Positions 26,578-35,335 of a stretch of DNA of 64,000 nt are shown here, piece after piece. Source of the DNA: DASTFY01 sp963769115 (GTDB lineage: Bacteria; Actinomycetota; Acidimicrobiia; Acidimicrobiales; Ilumatobacteraceae); contig CAVYKN010000010.1 in NCBI GenBank assembly GCA_963769115.1, positions 433,748 to 497,747 of the forward strand, written 5' to 3'. Within the stretch, counting starts at the first letter, position 1; each line of letters begins with the position of its first letter. Under the pieces are notes generated by a model that was not told where the DNA came from, made no database searches, and saw only the letters and a list, made by a program, of their open reading frames with translations. A program made the position numbers and the translations under genes.

Positions 26578-27100
26578 GTGCCCATCTACGCCCTCGGCGA
26601 CGACGTACCCGACATCCACCCCGACGCCTTCGTCCACCCCGACGCCGTGGTCATCGGCGCGGTGCGCATCGGCGCCGAGAGCTCGATCTGGCCGGGCGTC
26701 GTCCTGCGGGGTGACGGTGGCGGGCACATCACCATCGGCGAGCGCACCTCGGTGCAGGACAACTGCGTGCTGCACACCACGCCGGAGCACCCGACGGTCG
26801 TGGGCGACGACTGCGTGATCGGCCACATCGTTCACCTGGAGGGATGCACTGTCGGGCCGGGCGCGCTGGTCGGGTCCGGCGCCGTCGTGCTCCACGGCGT
26901 GATCGTGCATCCGGGGGCGATCGTGGCCGCCAACGCCGTGTTGCTGAACGGCACGGAGGTCCCACCCGGCGCGCTGGCCGTCGGCGCGCCGGCGACCATC
27001 AAGGCCGGGGTCGCCAGGGCCGAGTCGATCACGCACGGGCGTGACGTCGTACGTGGAGAAGGCCCGCGCCTACCGGGACGGGCTCCGCCGCATCGGCTAG
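26578..27100 (+). CDS. Gamma-class carbonic anhydrase-like hexapeptide protein, frameshifted near the C-terminus
   Basis: A left-handed beta-helix protein of the gamma carbonic anhydrase/YrdA group, about 173 aa when repaired. The hexapeptide repeats are plain (VVIGAVRIGAESSIWPGVVL, TVGPGALVGSGAVVLHG). The metal-site histidines fit VLHTTPEHP and VIGHIVHLEGC. After AESITHG the frame breaks at about 27040. Dropping one G from GGG restores HGVTSYVEKARAYRDGLRRI and a stop at 27098-27100. Members are zinc or iron enzymes or acyl-carrier-like proteins, and carbonic anhydrase activity is not guaranteed. It lies 9 bp before prmA. Confidence 0.82.
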
Positions 27101-27109
27101 ACATCGGGC

Positions 27110-27934
27110 GTGCTGGGGCTGGTCCTGACCGTGCCGGCCAGCGAGGCGGAGCTGGCCGCCGACGCGCTGTGGGCGCTCGGGGTCGCCGCCATCGAGGAGC
27201 GTGGCGGCACCACGGGGACCGCCGACGACGTGCTCGAGCTGTGGACGTCGCTCGGGGACGATGCCGCGGACGTCGCCCGCGCCGCCGAGGGCTTCCCGGC
27301 CCGCTGGCGGTGGAAGATGATCGAGCTCGACCCGTCCGTCACGGACGCGTGGCGGGCCCACGTGCACGCGTCGTGGATCGAGAAGGACCTCGTGGTCGTC
27401 CCCGCCTGGCTGCCGTTCGAGTCGTCACCGGGCACGACGGTCGTGCGCATCGAGCCGGGCGTCACGTTCGGACTGGGGGACCACCCGAGCACGGTGCTCA
27501 CCATCCGCGGACTGCGGGCCGCCATGCGACCGGGGGCGCGGGTGCTCGACGTGGGCTGCGGAAGCGGCGTGCTCGCTGTCACCGCGGTCGTGCTGGGGGC
27601 GAGCGAAGCCATCGGCATCGACGTCTCGCTCGCCTCGCCTCCGGTCGCGACAGCCAACGCGGAGGCCAACGGCGTGGCGTCGCGCGTCCACGTCTCGACG
27701 ACCCCGCTGGCCGCGATCGACGGGACGTTCGATGTCGTCGTGGCCAACCTTCTGGCCCCCGCGCTGCTCAGCCTGGCCGACGATCTCGTGCGCGTCGTGG
27801 CGCCCGACGGTTCGCTCGTCATCAGCGGGTTGCTGACCGCTCGCGCCGAGCACGTCGTCGAGGCCTTGGCCCCGCTGAGAGCCGTCGAGCGCCGCACCAA
27901 GGAGGGCTGGACGGCGATCACGCTGCAGTACTGA
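27110..27934 (+). CDS. prmA: Ribosomal protein L11 methyltransferase PrmA-like
   Basis: A 274-residue class I SAM-dependent methyltransferase. Motif I is LDVGCGSGVLAVTAV, motif II GIDVSLASPPVATANAEANG, and the NLLAPALLSLA segment (N-x-L in place of the classical NILA) is the substrate-side motif of PrmA. The N-terminal domain (LVLTVPASEAELAADALWAL) is the L11-binding region. The preceding TFGLGDHPSTVLTIRGL matches the PrmA signature (F-G-x-G-x-H-x-T). It trimethylates L11 in the cytoplasm. The GTG start follows the carbonic anhydrase stop closely. Confidence 0.87.
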   Translation: MLGLVLTVPASEAELAADALWALGVAAIEERGGTTGTADDVLELWTSLGDDAADVARAAEGFPARWRWKMIELDPSVTDAWRAHVHASWIEKDLVVVPAWLPFESSPGTTVVRIEPGVTFGLGDHPSTVLTIRGLRAAMRPGARVLDVGCGSGVLAVTAVVLGASEAIGIDVSLASPPVATANAEANGVASRVHVSTTPLAAIDGTFDVVVANLLAPALLSLADDLVRVVAPDGSLVISGLLTARAEHVVEALAPLRAVERRTKEGWTAITLQY

Positions 27935-27950
27935 ATGCGGCCGCGCGTCG

Positions 27951-28877
27951 TCAGCCGGCGCGGGCGAGGAGCCGCTCGACGTCGCGCCGCACAGGGATGG
28001 AGGGCGCCGCGCCGAGCGCCGTGACGGCCAGCGCTCCCGCGGCCACCGCCCACCGCAGCGCGTCGGCCAGGTCCGCGCCGGCGGCCAGGCGCGCCGCGAA
28101 CGTGCCGGCGAAGGCGTCGCCGGCCGCGGTGGTGTCGATCACCTCGACCGGGATGGCAGGCCGGTGCACGACGCCCTCCTCGCTCACGAGCACGGCGCCG
28201 TCGCTGCCCAGCGTGACCACCACGACACCGCAGCCCGACTCCCGCAGCGCACGGCCGGCGTCCGAGGCCTCGGTCGGGCTGGAGACCGATCCGCCGGCCA
28301 GCGCAGCCGCCTCGTGCTCGTTGACGACGAGGACGTCGACGAGGCCGAGCACCGAGGCGTCGAGCGGGAGTGGGGGAGTGGCGTTGAGGATGGTCGTGAC
28401 GCCCGCCGCGCGGGCCCGGCTGAGCGCGGCCTCGACGGCGACGAGCGGGATCTCGAGCTGCGCCAGGACCACCCGCGCCCGTTCGACCGGCGCGTGGTGC
28501 CGGTCCACGTGGGCGACGCTCACCGCCGCGTTGGCGCCCGGCACGACCACGATGTGGTTCTCGCCGTCGTCGGCGACCGAGATCAGGGCCCGACCGGTCA
28601 ACGCTTCCACCGTCGCCACGCCCCGGGTGTCGACGCCCTCCTCGTCGAGCACAGCCAGGAGGTGCTGACCGGCGCTGTCGTCGCCCACCATGCCGACGAA
28701 GGCGGTGTTCGCCCCCGCTCGTGCCGCGGCCACGGCCTGGTTCAATCCCTTGCCGCCAGGGGCCATGACCAGGTCGTGCCCGAGCACCGTCTGCCCGGGC
28801 CCCGGCAGGCGGGGGACGCGGGCCACCATGTCCTGGTTGATGCTGCCGACGACGGTCACCGCGGGGCGTCGCGTCAC
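27951..28877 (-). CDS. rbsK: Ribokinase (PfkB family)
   Basis: A 308-residue sugar kinase. The N-terminal signature PGGKGLNQAVAAARAGANTAF and the C-terminal signature VEVIDTTAAGDAFAGTF (catalytic Asp in AAGD) are diagnostic of PfkB carbohydrate kinases, and VGSINQDMVARVPRLPGPGQT is close to ribokinase. It phosphorylates ribose, or a related sugar, at O5. The GTG at 28877 is chosen; GTG 28886 is possible. No transporter gene is adjacent. A 14-bp perfect palindrome lies 27 bp upstream. Confidence 0.85.
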   Translation of the reverse strand: MTRRPAVTVVGSINQDMVARVPRLPGPGQTVLGHDLVMAPGGKGLNQAVAAARAGANTAFVGMVGDDSAGQHLLAVLDEEGVDTRGVATVEALTGRALISVADDGENHIVVVPGANAAVSVAHVDRHHAPVERARVVLAQLEIPLVAVEAALSRARAAGVTTILNATPPLPLDASVLGLVDVLVVNEHEAAALAGGSVSSPTEASDAGRALRESGCGVVVVTLGSDGAVLVSEEGVVHRPAIPVEVIDTTAAGDAFAGTFAARLAAGADLADALRWAVAAGALAVTALGAAPSIPVRRDVERLLARAG

Positions 28878-28903
28878 GGGTCGCACCGAGCACTCACGTG
28901 CCC

Positions 28904-28917
28904 GGACGGTACCGTCC
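28904..28917. promoter_or_regulatory. 14-bp perfect palindrome upstream of ribokinase
   Basis: GGACGGTACCGTCC is a perfect inverted repeat in the divergent region between ribokinase (-) and the small lipoprotein (+). On the minus strand it contains a TACCGT -10-like box. It is a candidate operator. A LacI- or RpiR-type repressor is plausible, but none is adjacent. Confidence 0.4.
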
Positions 28918-29032
28918 CCGAGTGGTGGGCGAGGCGTGGTGTGGTCACGCGCGGTGGCGATATCGGCCACACCGTGCTTCCTGACCGGCTCTCGAGGGCC
29001 ACGCCCGCGGCACCGCATGGTCTACTGGCGCG

Positions 29033-29467
29033 ATGAGAGGCACCACCCTCGCCCGGCTGGTGGTGGCCGGTACCGCTGTCCTCGCGACGGCGGCCTGCGT
29101 CGCCCCGCCCCTCACGCATCCGCTCCTGCTGGCCGGCTCGCAGGACGCCACGGCCGAGATCCAGGCCCTGCTCGGCACCCCACCGCCGGTGGAGAAGGAC
29201 TCCGCCAAGCTGGTGGACACCATCGCCGACGCGCTGGACGCGCCCATCGCCGGCTGCGAGATCCTTCCTGCCGCCGAGGTCATCTGGCGGGCGCCCGGCT
29301 CACCGACCACGGCGGCCATCGAGCTCCGCACGCCGTGCGACGACTCGGTGGCGGGCACCTGGTACGACCTGACGCTCACCGGCGACGACCAGACCGGCTT
29401 CATGGTGGCCCTGGCCACCAAGCGCAGCATCTGCAAGCGCGGCGTCAGCGGCGTCCTCTGCGTCTAG
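29033..29467 (+). CDS. Small putative lipoprotein of unknown function
   Basis: A 144-residue exported protein. A signal peptide (LARLVVAGTAVLATAAC) ends in a lipobox-like ATAAC, so Cys22 is probably lipidated. The mature part has four more Cys (GCEIL, TPCDD, SICKRG, VLCV), which could form two disulfides, and a compact beta-rich end. No family recognised. Its stop TAG overlaps the stop of the convergent methyltransferase in the palindrome CTAG. Confidence 0.6.
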   Translation: MRGTTLARLVVAGTAVLATAACVAPPLTHPLLLAGSQDATAEIQALLGTPPPVEKDSAKLVDTIADALDAPIAGCEILPAAEVIWRAPGSPTTAAIELRTPCDDSVAGTWYDLTLTGDDQTGFMVALATKRSICKRGVSGVLCV

Positions 29468-30208
29468 CGGGGTGAGCCGGGCCGTGGATCGCGGCGGCTG
29501 ACGAAGACGAGCTCGAGTCCCGGCCGGTCGGGCGCGTCCCGAACCTCGAGCACCGCGAACCCGGCGCTCTCCAGCGACTCGGCCACCTCCTGCCGGTCGC
29601 GGAACCGCAGCGTCGAGTCCGACAGCAGCTCGTCGCCGCCGTCGAACCGGACGATGTGGTGGAACGAGACGAACGGCGGGCTCACGTCGGTCAGCTGCGT
29701 CCACGCCGTGAACCAGCCGGCGAGCGGATGGTGCAGTCGTCGTTCCGTCGCCTGACCACGTCCAGCCCCGCCACGCGCGCCGTGTCGGGTCGCGCACTTC
29801 GAACACCAGCGATCCGTCCGGTCGCAGCGCGGCATGGATCGCCCGGAGCGCAGCGAGCCAGTCGTCATCGGACAGGAAGACCTGTGCGACGTTGCCCGTC
29901 ATGATCGCCAGATCGGCGCCGACCGCGGGCACACCAGCGGCGTCGGCGTGAACCCACGTCACCAGGTCGGCGTTCGGCTTTCGGCGAGCGACATCGAGCG
30001 AGGCGGCCGCCGGATCGACCGCGGTCACCTCGAGGCCGCGACCGGCGAGCAGGCAGGCCAGCGAACCCGTTCCACAACCGACGTCGAGGATGCGTCGTGC
30101 ATCCAGCTCGTCGATGAGGTCCGCGTAGACGTCGAGATCGGATCGATCTGCATCGAGGAGGTCGTACAGCTCGGCGAACCTGCGATCGGCGAACAGCGCG
30201 TCGGGCAC
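29464..30208 (-). CDS. SAM-dependent methyltransferase, frameshifted
   Basis: It starts at GTG 30208. Motif I is RILDVGCGTGSLACLLAGRG, then VTAVDPAAASLDVARRK and the post-motif region LRPDGSLVFEVRDPTRRAW, as in Methyltransf_25/11 proteins. Between about 29715 and 29770 the frame shifts by one base, and the rest (AGWFTAWTQLTDVSPPFVSF to the stop at 29464) is in the other frame. One inserted base explains it. The intact enzyme would be about 247 aa. Small-molecule methyltransferase; substrate unknown. It lies 4 bp downstream of the threonine aldolase gene, so the two are cotranscribed. Confidence 0.75.
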
Positions 30209-30212
30209 GACC

Positions 30213-31264
30213 TCAGGACAGCAGAGCCTTCACACCCGCGGCGAAGCGGGTGACATCCTCGTCCGTCGTGTCGAAGCTGGTCATCCACCGCACCTGCTGG
30301 CTGGCGGGATCCCAGTCGTAGAACGGTGACCAGGCCCGCAGCGGCTCGATGGCCTCCTTCGGCAGGCGCGGGAACAGGCTGTTGACGGCGGGCGGGCCAC
30401 CCAGGTCGACGCCGTCCTGATCGTGCACCACGTCGTACAGGCGCGTCGCCATGCCGTTGGCGTGAGCGGCGTTGCGCAGCCAGAGCCCGTCCCGCAGGAG
30501 CGCCGTGAACTGGGCGGCCACGAAGCGCATCTTCGAGGGGAGCTGCGTGACCTGCTTCCGGACGAACCGCGCCGAGCGGGCCAGTTCGGGACTCAGGTAG
30601 ACGACAGCCTCGCCGTACATCATCCCGTTCTTCGTGCCGCCGAACGACAGCACGTCGACGCCGGCGTCCACGGTGAACGACCGGACGTCAGCACCGAGGG
30701 CGACGGCGGCGTTGGCGATCCGGGCGCCGTCCATGTGCAGGGTCATGCCGTACCGATGCGCCACCTCACCGAGCGCCTGCACCTCGTCGACCGTGTAGAG
30801 CGTGCCGAGCTCGGTGGACTGCGTGATGGAGACCACCCCGGGCTGGACGTGGTGCTCGTTGCCGAGTGCATGGGTGACGGCCTCGACGTGCTCGGGCCGG
30901 AGCTTGCCGTCGGCGGTGGGGACGTCGATGAGCTTGGCCCCGACGAACCGCTCGGGCGCGCCCGTCTCGTCGACGTTGATGTGAGCCGACTCGGTGCACA
31001 CCACGGCCTGCGCCGGCCCGACCGTCGTGGCCAGCGAAAGGACGTTGGCGCCGGAGCCTCCCCACACGAACAGCACCTCGGCGTCACACCGAACAGGTCC
31101 CGGAACACCTCGGTCGCCTCCGCTGTCCACCGATCGGCGCCGTAGGCGAGGGCATGCCCCTGGTTGGCGTCGAGCAACGCCTGCACGACCGTGGGATGGA
31201 CGCCCGACGAGTTGTCGCTGGCGAACGATCGCCCGGGGGAGGGGAGGGAGTCCAAAGAGCCCAT
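30213..31264 (-). CDS. ltaE: Low-specificity L-threonine aldolase, frameshifted near the N-terminus
   Basis: PLP enzyme of fold type I that cleaves threonine or allo-threonine to glycine and acetaldehyde. The N-terminal part from ATG 31264 reads SFASDNSSGVHPTVVQALLD, then NQGHALAYGADRWTAEA. Near 31085 the frame breaks after VFRDLFG and continues as DAEVLFVWGGSGANVLSLA. Adding one base restores it. The lysine that binds PLP is in LSFGGTKNGMMYGEA, and MTLHMDGARIANAAVALG carries the Asp that pairs with the pyridine nitrogen. The glycine produced could feed the cleavage system encoded at 43-50 kb. It is divergent from the RpiR regulator. Confidence 0.85.
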
Positions 31265-31353
31265 GGCGGCAGTCTGGCCCGCGCCGCTCCCGACGGCCAC
31301 GTCCAGCCCGCCGCCGACTGGCACGATCGTTCCGAGTCAGCAGGGGCGCGGCG

Positions 31354-31359
31354 TAGGCT
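31354..31359 (+). promoter_or_regulatory. -10 box for the RpiR regulator gene
   Basis: TAGGCT ends 9 nt before the ATG at 31369. Confidence 0.35.
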
Positions 31360-31368
31360 GCCCGGCCG

Positions 31369-32211
31369 ATGGACGTGGCCGAACGCATCACCGACTCGGG
31401 CACGAACCTGACGCCGGCGGAGCGCCGAGTGGCCGACGTCGTCCTCCAGCGACCGCAGTTGGTTGCGTTCGGAACGGTCGCGGAGCTGGCCAGTGAGGCC
31501 GGTTCGGGCGCGGCGACGGTGGTGCGCCTGGCGGCCAAGCTCGGCTTCGACGGCTTCACCTCGCTCCAGGACGCAGTGCAGGCCGAGCTGGCCCACCGGC
31601 TCCGCCCGGCGGCCGAACGCATCCGCCAGCCCGTGGCCGCCGACGTGGTCGGCCGGACCATGGCGACGGAGCTCGACAACGTGCAGTCCACTCTGGAACA
31701 GGCCGACCGTGAGGCGTTCACGACGGCCGTCGCCGCGCTCTCGACCCGCACCGCCCGCGTCGCCGTCCTGTCCGGCGAAGCGTCGGCCGGCATCGCGCAC
31801 CAGGCCGTCGGCGAGCTGTCGCTGCTGCGCGAGGGCGTCGAGCTGGTCGTCGGCACCGAGGTGGCGGTGGTGCGGGCCATCGCGCTCCTGGGGCCGGGCG
31901 ACGCCTGCCTGGTGATCGACCTGCGCCGCTACGACCGCTGGGTCCTCGACGCCGCCCGCCGGGCAGGGGAGCGGGGCGTCACGCTCATCGCGCTGACCGA
32001 CAGCGCCCTGTCGCCGCTCGCACTCCTCGCCGACGCCTCGTTCACGGTCGTGGCCGCCAGCGCGGGGCCCTTCGACTCCCACGTGGCGACGCTCGCGCTG
32101 CTCAACGCGATGATCGCCGCCGTGGCCGACAAGCTCCGTTCCTCGGCCACCGACCGGCTGGACCGCATCGAGGCCGCGTGGCGGTCGGCGGGCGCCCTCA
32201 TCGACAGCTGA
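31369..32211 (+). CDS. MurR/RpiR family transcriptional regulator
   Basis: A 280-residue regulator. The N-terminal HTH_6 domain (residues about 1-77) has LTPAERRVADVVLQRPQLVA, then FGTVAELASEAGSGAATVVR and LAAKLGFDGFTSLQ, the family signature. The C-terminal SIS domain (about 120-250) would bind a phosphosugar; VAVLSGEASAGIAHQAVGEL and VTLIALTDSALSPLALLAD are its sheet-helix units. It is divergent from ltaE and 2.5 kb from ribokinase, so either could be a target. No operator site is evident. Confidence 0.85.
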   Translation: MDVAERITDSGTNLTPAERRVADVVLQRPQLVAFGTVAELASEAGSGAATVVRLAAKLGFDGFTSLQDAVQAELAHRLRPAAERIRQPVAADVVGRTMATELDNVQSTLEQADREAFTTAVAALSTRTARVAVLSGEASAGIAHQAVGELSLLREGVELVVGTEVAVVRAIALLGPGDACLVIDLRRYDRWVLDAARRAGERGVTLIALTDSALSPLALLADASFTVVAASAGPFDSHVATLALLNAMIAAVADKLRSSATDRLDRIEAAWRSAGALIDS

Positions 32212-32260
32212 GGTCCGCCATCCGCGCCGGTTGACCGTCGATGGGCCATAATTCGTCACA

Positions 32261-32635
32261 GTGACAGAATCCGGTGCGGACCAGGGGAGCGGGCGATGCC
32301 GGTGGTGCCGGCGCCCCCTGCCGGCTCGGACCGGGCCCGGCCGCCCTCGCCGGTTCTGCGGCCATGCCTGCCGCCAGCGCGACTACGAGGCCAGGCGGCG
32401 CGCCGGGGAGCTGGCGCTCGGGGACCGGGAGCTGATCGTGGCCCGCGACGCGCTGGACCGGCTGCGGGACGAGCTCTACGTCCTGGCCTGCGCCGTGGAG
32501 GACGTCGAGCGTGATCTGGACAAGTCGAGCACGCCCCGGATCGCCGACCTCCAGGAGGCCTTGGCCTGGCTCCTCGAGGCCGCCCGCCCGCTGTGCGCCG
32601 CCGAGCGGGCCGACCTCACCGACGGCGCCCGCTGA
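32261..32635 (+). CDS. Small zinc-ribbon-like protein with coiled coil
   Basis: A 124-residue protein. A Cys-rich N-terminus (CRWCRRPLP, then GRPRRFCGHACRQRDYEARR) supplies two Cys pairs that could bind one zinc, and is followed by a predicted coiled coil (LIVARDALDRLRDELYVLAC, AVEDVERDLDK). Similar small proteins occur in actinobacteria without known function. The GTG start lies 8 nt after a CATAAT box at 32247-32252. Likely a nucleic-acid-associated or adaptor protein; this is inference. Confidence 0.6.
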   Translation: MTESGADQGSGRCRWCRRPLPARTGPGRPRRFCGHACRQRDYEARRRAGELALGDRELIVARDALDRLRDELYVLACAVEDVERDLDKSSTPRIADLQEALAWLLEAARPLCAAERADLTDGAR

Positions 32636-32736
32636 TGCCTCGGGCCTGCTCTCTGATCAGACGCCCATAATCCTCGTTATGTCAGGTCGAGGGACCGGCA
32701 CCAGAGGGCTGCGAGCCAGGCGCCACGCCCCCACCA

Positions 32737-32783
32737 TCGATGTCGTGCGACGCCGCGCCAGGCGCCGATCTGCACGACATCGA
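32737..32783 (+). other. Large stem-loop in the leader of the cNMP gene
   Basis: TCGATGTCGTGC (32737-32748) and GCACGACATCGA (32772-32783) are 12-base perfect inverted arms around a 23-nt loop that contains a smaller GCGCC/GGCGC pair. It lies in the 266-bp gap 32636-32901, about 120 bp before the start codon. Possible attenuator, operator or small RNA. The rest of the gap shows nothing else. Confidence 0.5.
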
Positions 32784-32901
32784 CGCACCCAGAGCTCGGG
32801 GACCCCGGCGCGTTCAGGAGCCGTCAAGCTTGTGAATCCGGGCACATGTGGGAAGCCTCCGCGCTCTCCCGGCGTTGTAGCTGTCGAAAGGAGCATTCCA
32901 G

Positions 32902-33332
32902 ATGTTCACCCGTTCTACGTCCACCCATCGCCTCGAGGGTCTCCCCTTGTTCGCCGCCTGCTCGGCCGATGAGCTGGACGTCATCGATTCCTCACTGACG
33001 GAGGTTCGCCTCGAAGCCGGCCAGGTGCTGACCCGCGAGGGGCACTACGGCCGCCAGTTCCTCATCGTCGTCGACGGCCAGCTGGCCGTGACCCGCTCGA
33101 GCCAGGGCGACCGGCCCGTGGCCATCCTCGGCGCCGGTGACGTCGCCGGCGAGATGGCGCTGCTCGAGGGCACGCCGCGGACCGCCACGGTCACCGCGAT
33201 CACCCCGGCCACCGTGTACGTCGCCAACCCCCGCGAGTTCGCCGTGCTGATGTCCGTCCCGTCGGTGGCGAGCGCCATCCGGGACACCGCCGGCCGCCGG
33301 CACAGGCCAACGAGGCCAACCGGGCCGCCTGA
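32902..33332 (+). CDS. Small cyclic-nucleotide-binding domain protein, frameshifted at its last codons
   Basis: A single cNMP-binding domain of about 140 aa with no HTH. LEGLPLFAACSADELDVIDS starts the fold, and GDVAGEMALLEGTPRTATVTA is the phosphate-binding cassette, with the Glu and Arg that bind the ribose-phosphate (here G-E-M-A and P-R-T-A). At about 33297 the frame breaks. With one base added the end reads QANEANRAA and stops at 33332, as in relatives. Uncorrected, the frame runs on into the oxygenase gene. A good Shine-Dalgarno (AAAGGAG, 32887-32893) precedes the ATG. Probably a cAMP-responsive regulator or partner of unknown target. Confidence 0.75.
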
Positions 33333-33399
33333 GCCCCACGGCGCTACCCTGCGATCGGCCCGATCGAGGGCCGTTGCCTCGTGCGCGCAGGGGGTGCCG

Positions 33400-34560
33400 A
33401 TGCTGGAGCGAACCGAGCTCGTGACGCTGGCCAAGCGGATGCTGGCCCACTACGAGAACGGCACCACGGACCAGACGGATGACATCGTCACCGTCCCCGT
33501 CGCCAACTACGCCGATCCGGCCCGCTGGCAGGACGAGGTCGATGGCATCTTCAAGCGCGTCCCGCTCGGCCTGACGCTGAGCTGCGAGCTCAAGGAGCCC
33601 GGCGCCTACAAGGCGCTGGACGCGCTCGGCGTGCCCGTTCTCGTCGTGCGGGGTGCCGACGGTGTGGCCCGTTCGTTCCTCAACGTCTGCCGCCACCGCG
33701 GCGCCGCGCTCGTCGATCCGGGCTGCGGCACGGCGCGCCGGTTCGCCTGCCCGTACCACGCCTGGACCTACGACCAGACCGGCTGCCTCGTCGGCATCTA
33801 CGGCGAGGACACGTTCGGCTCGGTCGACCGTGACAGCCACGGCCTCGCTCCCCTGCCGACGGCCGAGCGGGGCGGGTTCGTCTTCACCGTCCTGACTCCC
33901 GGCGCGCCGATCGACCTCGACGCCTGGCTGGGCGACTACGCCGAGGAGCTCGACAAGTTGGACCTGGCCGGCTGGCACGTGTTCTCACGGCGGGAGCTGG
34001 TGGGCGCCAACTGGAAGGTCTGCTACGACGGCTACCTCGAGGGCTACCACTTCGCCTCGTTGCACCGGAACACCATCTTCAAGCAGACGATGAGCAACCT
34101 GATGGCGACCGACGCGTTCGGCCCCCATCAACGGGTCGTGTTCGCCCGCCACAGCTTGCCGGAGCTCCGCGAGTTGCCGGAGGACGAGTGGGTGCCCACC
34201 GACCACATCGGCCCCGTGTACACGATCTTCCCCCACATCTCGATCGCCGGCTGCTGGGGCGAGCAGGCCATGGTGTCGCAGCTCTTCCCGGGGCCCACCG
34301 CCGATCGCTCCCGCACGGTCCAGACCATCATCACCCGCCATCCGCTCGAGACCGACGAGGCCCGCCAGAAGGCCGAGACCTACACCAACTTCCTGTACGA
34401 CGTCGTGCGGGACGAGGACTACAAGACCGGGCTCGACATCCAGAAGGGCCTCACCTCCGGCGCCAACACGCACTTCACGTTCGGCCGCAACGAGCTGACG
34501 CTCCAGCGCTTCCACGGGTGGGTCGACCGTCTCCTCGCCGAGTCGGGCACTGACGGCTGA
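33400..34560 (+). CDS. Rieske-type aromatic ring-hydroxylating oxygenase, alpha subunit
   Basis: A 386-residue large subunit. The Rieske 2Fe-2S motif is NVCRHRGAALV and RFACPYHAWTYD (C-x-H ... C-x2-H). The mononuclear iron site fits CYDGYLEGYHFASLHRNT, with two His and a bridging Asp. Family members dihydroxylate or demethylate aromatic or other hydrophobic substrates using electrons from a reductase. No beta subunit or reductase gene is adjacent, so it is the homo-oligomeric type. The ATG at 33400 is the natural start. The open frame from 32902 is an artefact of the frameshift in the preceding gene. Confidence 0.85.
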   Translation: MLERTELVTLAKRMLAHYENGTTDQTDDIVTVPVANYADPARWQDEVDGIFKRVPLGLTLSCELKEPGAYKALDALGVPVLVVRGADGVARSFLNVCRHRGAALVDPGCGTARRFACPYHAWTYDQTGCLVGIYGEDTFGSVDRDSHGLAPLPTAERGGFVFTVLTPGAPIDLDAWLGDYAEELDKLDLAGWHVFSRRELVGANWKVCYDGYLEGYHFASLHRNTIFKQTMSNLMATDAFGPHQRVVFARHSLPELRELPEDEWVPTDHIGPVYTIFPHISIAGCWGEQAMVSQLFPGPTADRSRTVQTIITRHPLETDEARQKAETYTNFLYDVVRDEDYKTGLDIQKGLTSGANTHFTFGRNELTLQRFHGWVDRLLAESGTDG

Positions 34561-35249
34561 CGCCGGCCGCGCGCCGTCCGGGGCGGGCGACGGCGATCCG
34601 GACCCGGACGCCGCGTTCCCTCCCGGCTTCCTCGCCCGCACGGACCCCTCCCCCGACACCGGCTTCTACGCCGTCGAGCGCTTCGTCACCCACCTCGACG
34701 ACCGCGCCATCGCCGCCGTCGGCCGGCTGTACGAGCACCTCGGCATCGACGGCCGCGCCGACGCTCCCCCGGTGGTGTTGGACCTCATGTCGTCGTGGGT
34801 GTCCCACTTCCGCACTCCCCCACCGGAGCTGGTCGTGCTCGGCATGAACGCGGCCGAGCTGGCGGCCAACCCCGCCGCCGACCCGCTGGGTCGTGCACGA
34901 CCTCAACGCCGACCCCACGCTCCCCTTCGGCGACGCGGAGTTCGGCGCGGTCACCTGCTGCGTGTCCGTGGACTACCTCACCCGGCCGGTGGCCGTGTTC
35001 CGCGAGGTGGGTCGCGTCCTGGTGCCCGGCGGCCTCCTGGTCGTGACCTTCTCGAACCGCTGCTTCCCGTCCAAGGCGGTCCACGGGTGGCTGGCCAACG
35101 ACGACGAGGGCCGGGTGAGGATCGTGACCGAGTACTTCCGGCGCTCCGGCTGCTTCGGCCCGGTCACCGCCGCCCTGTGCACGCCGCCGCGCACGGTGGG
35201 CGACCCGCTCTACGGCGTCTGGGCGGCCAGACTGGGCCCGGCACCATGA
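34550..35249 (+). CDS. Methyltransferase-domain protein, frameshifted; start unresolved
   Basis: The first half is read in one frame (TGFYAVERFVTHLDDRAIAA, LDLMSSWVSHFRTPPPELVV, LGMNAAELAANPAAD). The second is in the next frame from about 34886 (RWVVHDLNADPTLPFGDAEF, TCCVSVDYLTRPVAVFREVG, VLVPGGLLVVTFSNRCFP). Dropping one C from CCC at about 34888 gives NPAADRWVVHDL. The C-terminal half is a Methyltransf_11-like SAM fold. No ATG or GTG lies at the expected N-terminus; a CTG at 34550 overlapping the oxygenase stop is possible, and the first GTG is at 34772. Substrate unknown. Confidence 0.65.
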
Positions 35250-35279
35250 TCCAGCACCATGATGCAGCACCATGATGCG
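35241..35279 (+). repeat. Three tandem 13-nt repeats
   Basis: GCACCATGATSCA-type units repeat at 35241, 35254 and 35267. The first unit contains the stop codon of the methyltransferase gene. Each unit carries ATGATG or ATGATC. The repeat lies 57 bp before dsbB. Confidence 0.85.
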
Positions 35280-35335
35280 GGCGCCGGGGAACCCACGGCC
35301 GCCCGCCGTCGTGGAGCACACGAACCTCACCGCCC

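Noticed and set aside
25963..28668. A 901-residue open frame on the plus strand
   Set aside because: It is an antisense shadow of the repeat protein and of ribokinase, with a real carbonic anhydrase only in its middle.
32826..32842. A third copy of the intergenic element (GCTTGTGAATCC match)
   Set aside because: Only 12 bases match copy B; the palindrome and the GGACGCGCTG block are absent, so it is probably chance.
32902..34560. A 552-residue cNMP-Rieske oxygenase fusion
   Set aside because: The cNMP gene has a family-like end and stop at 33332 in the adjacent frame, and the oxygenase has its own natural ATG at 33400. The fusion comes from a one-base frameshift.
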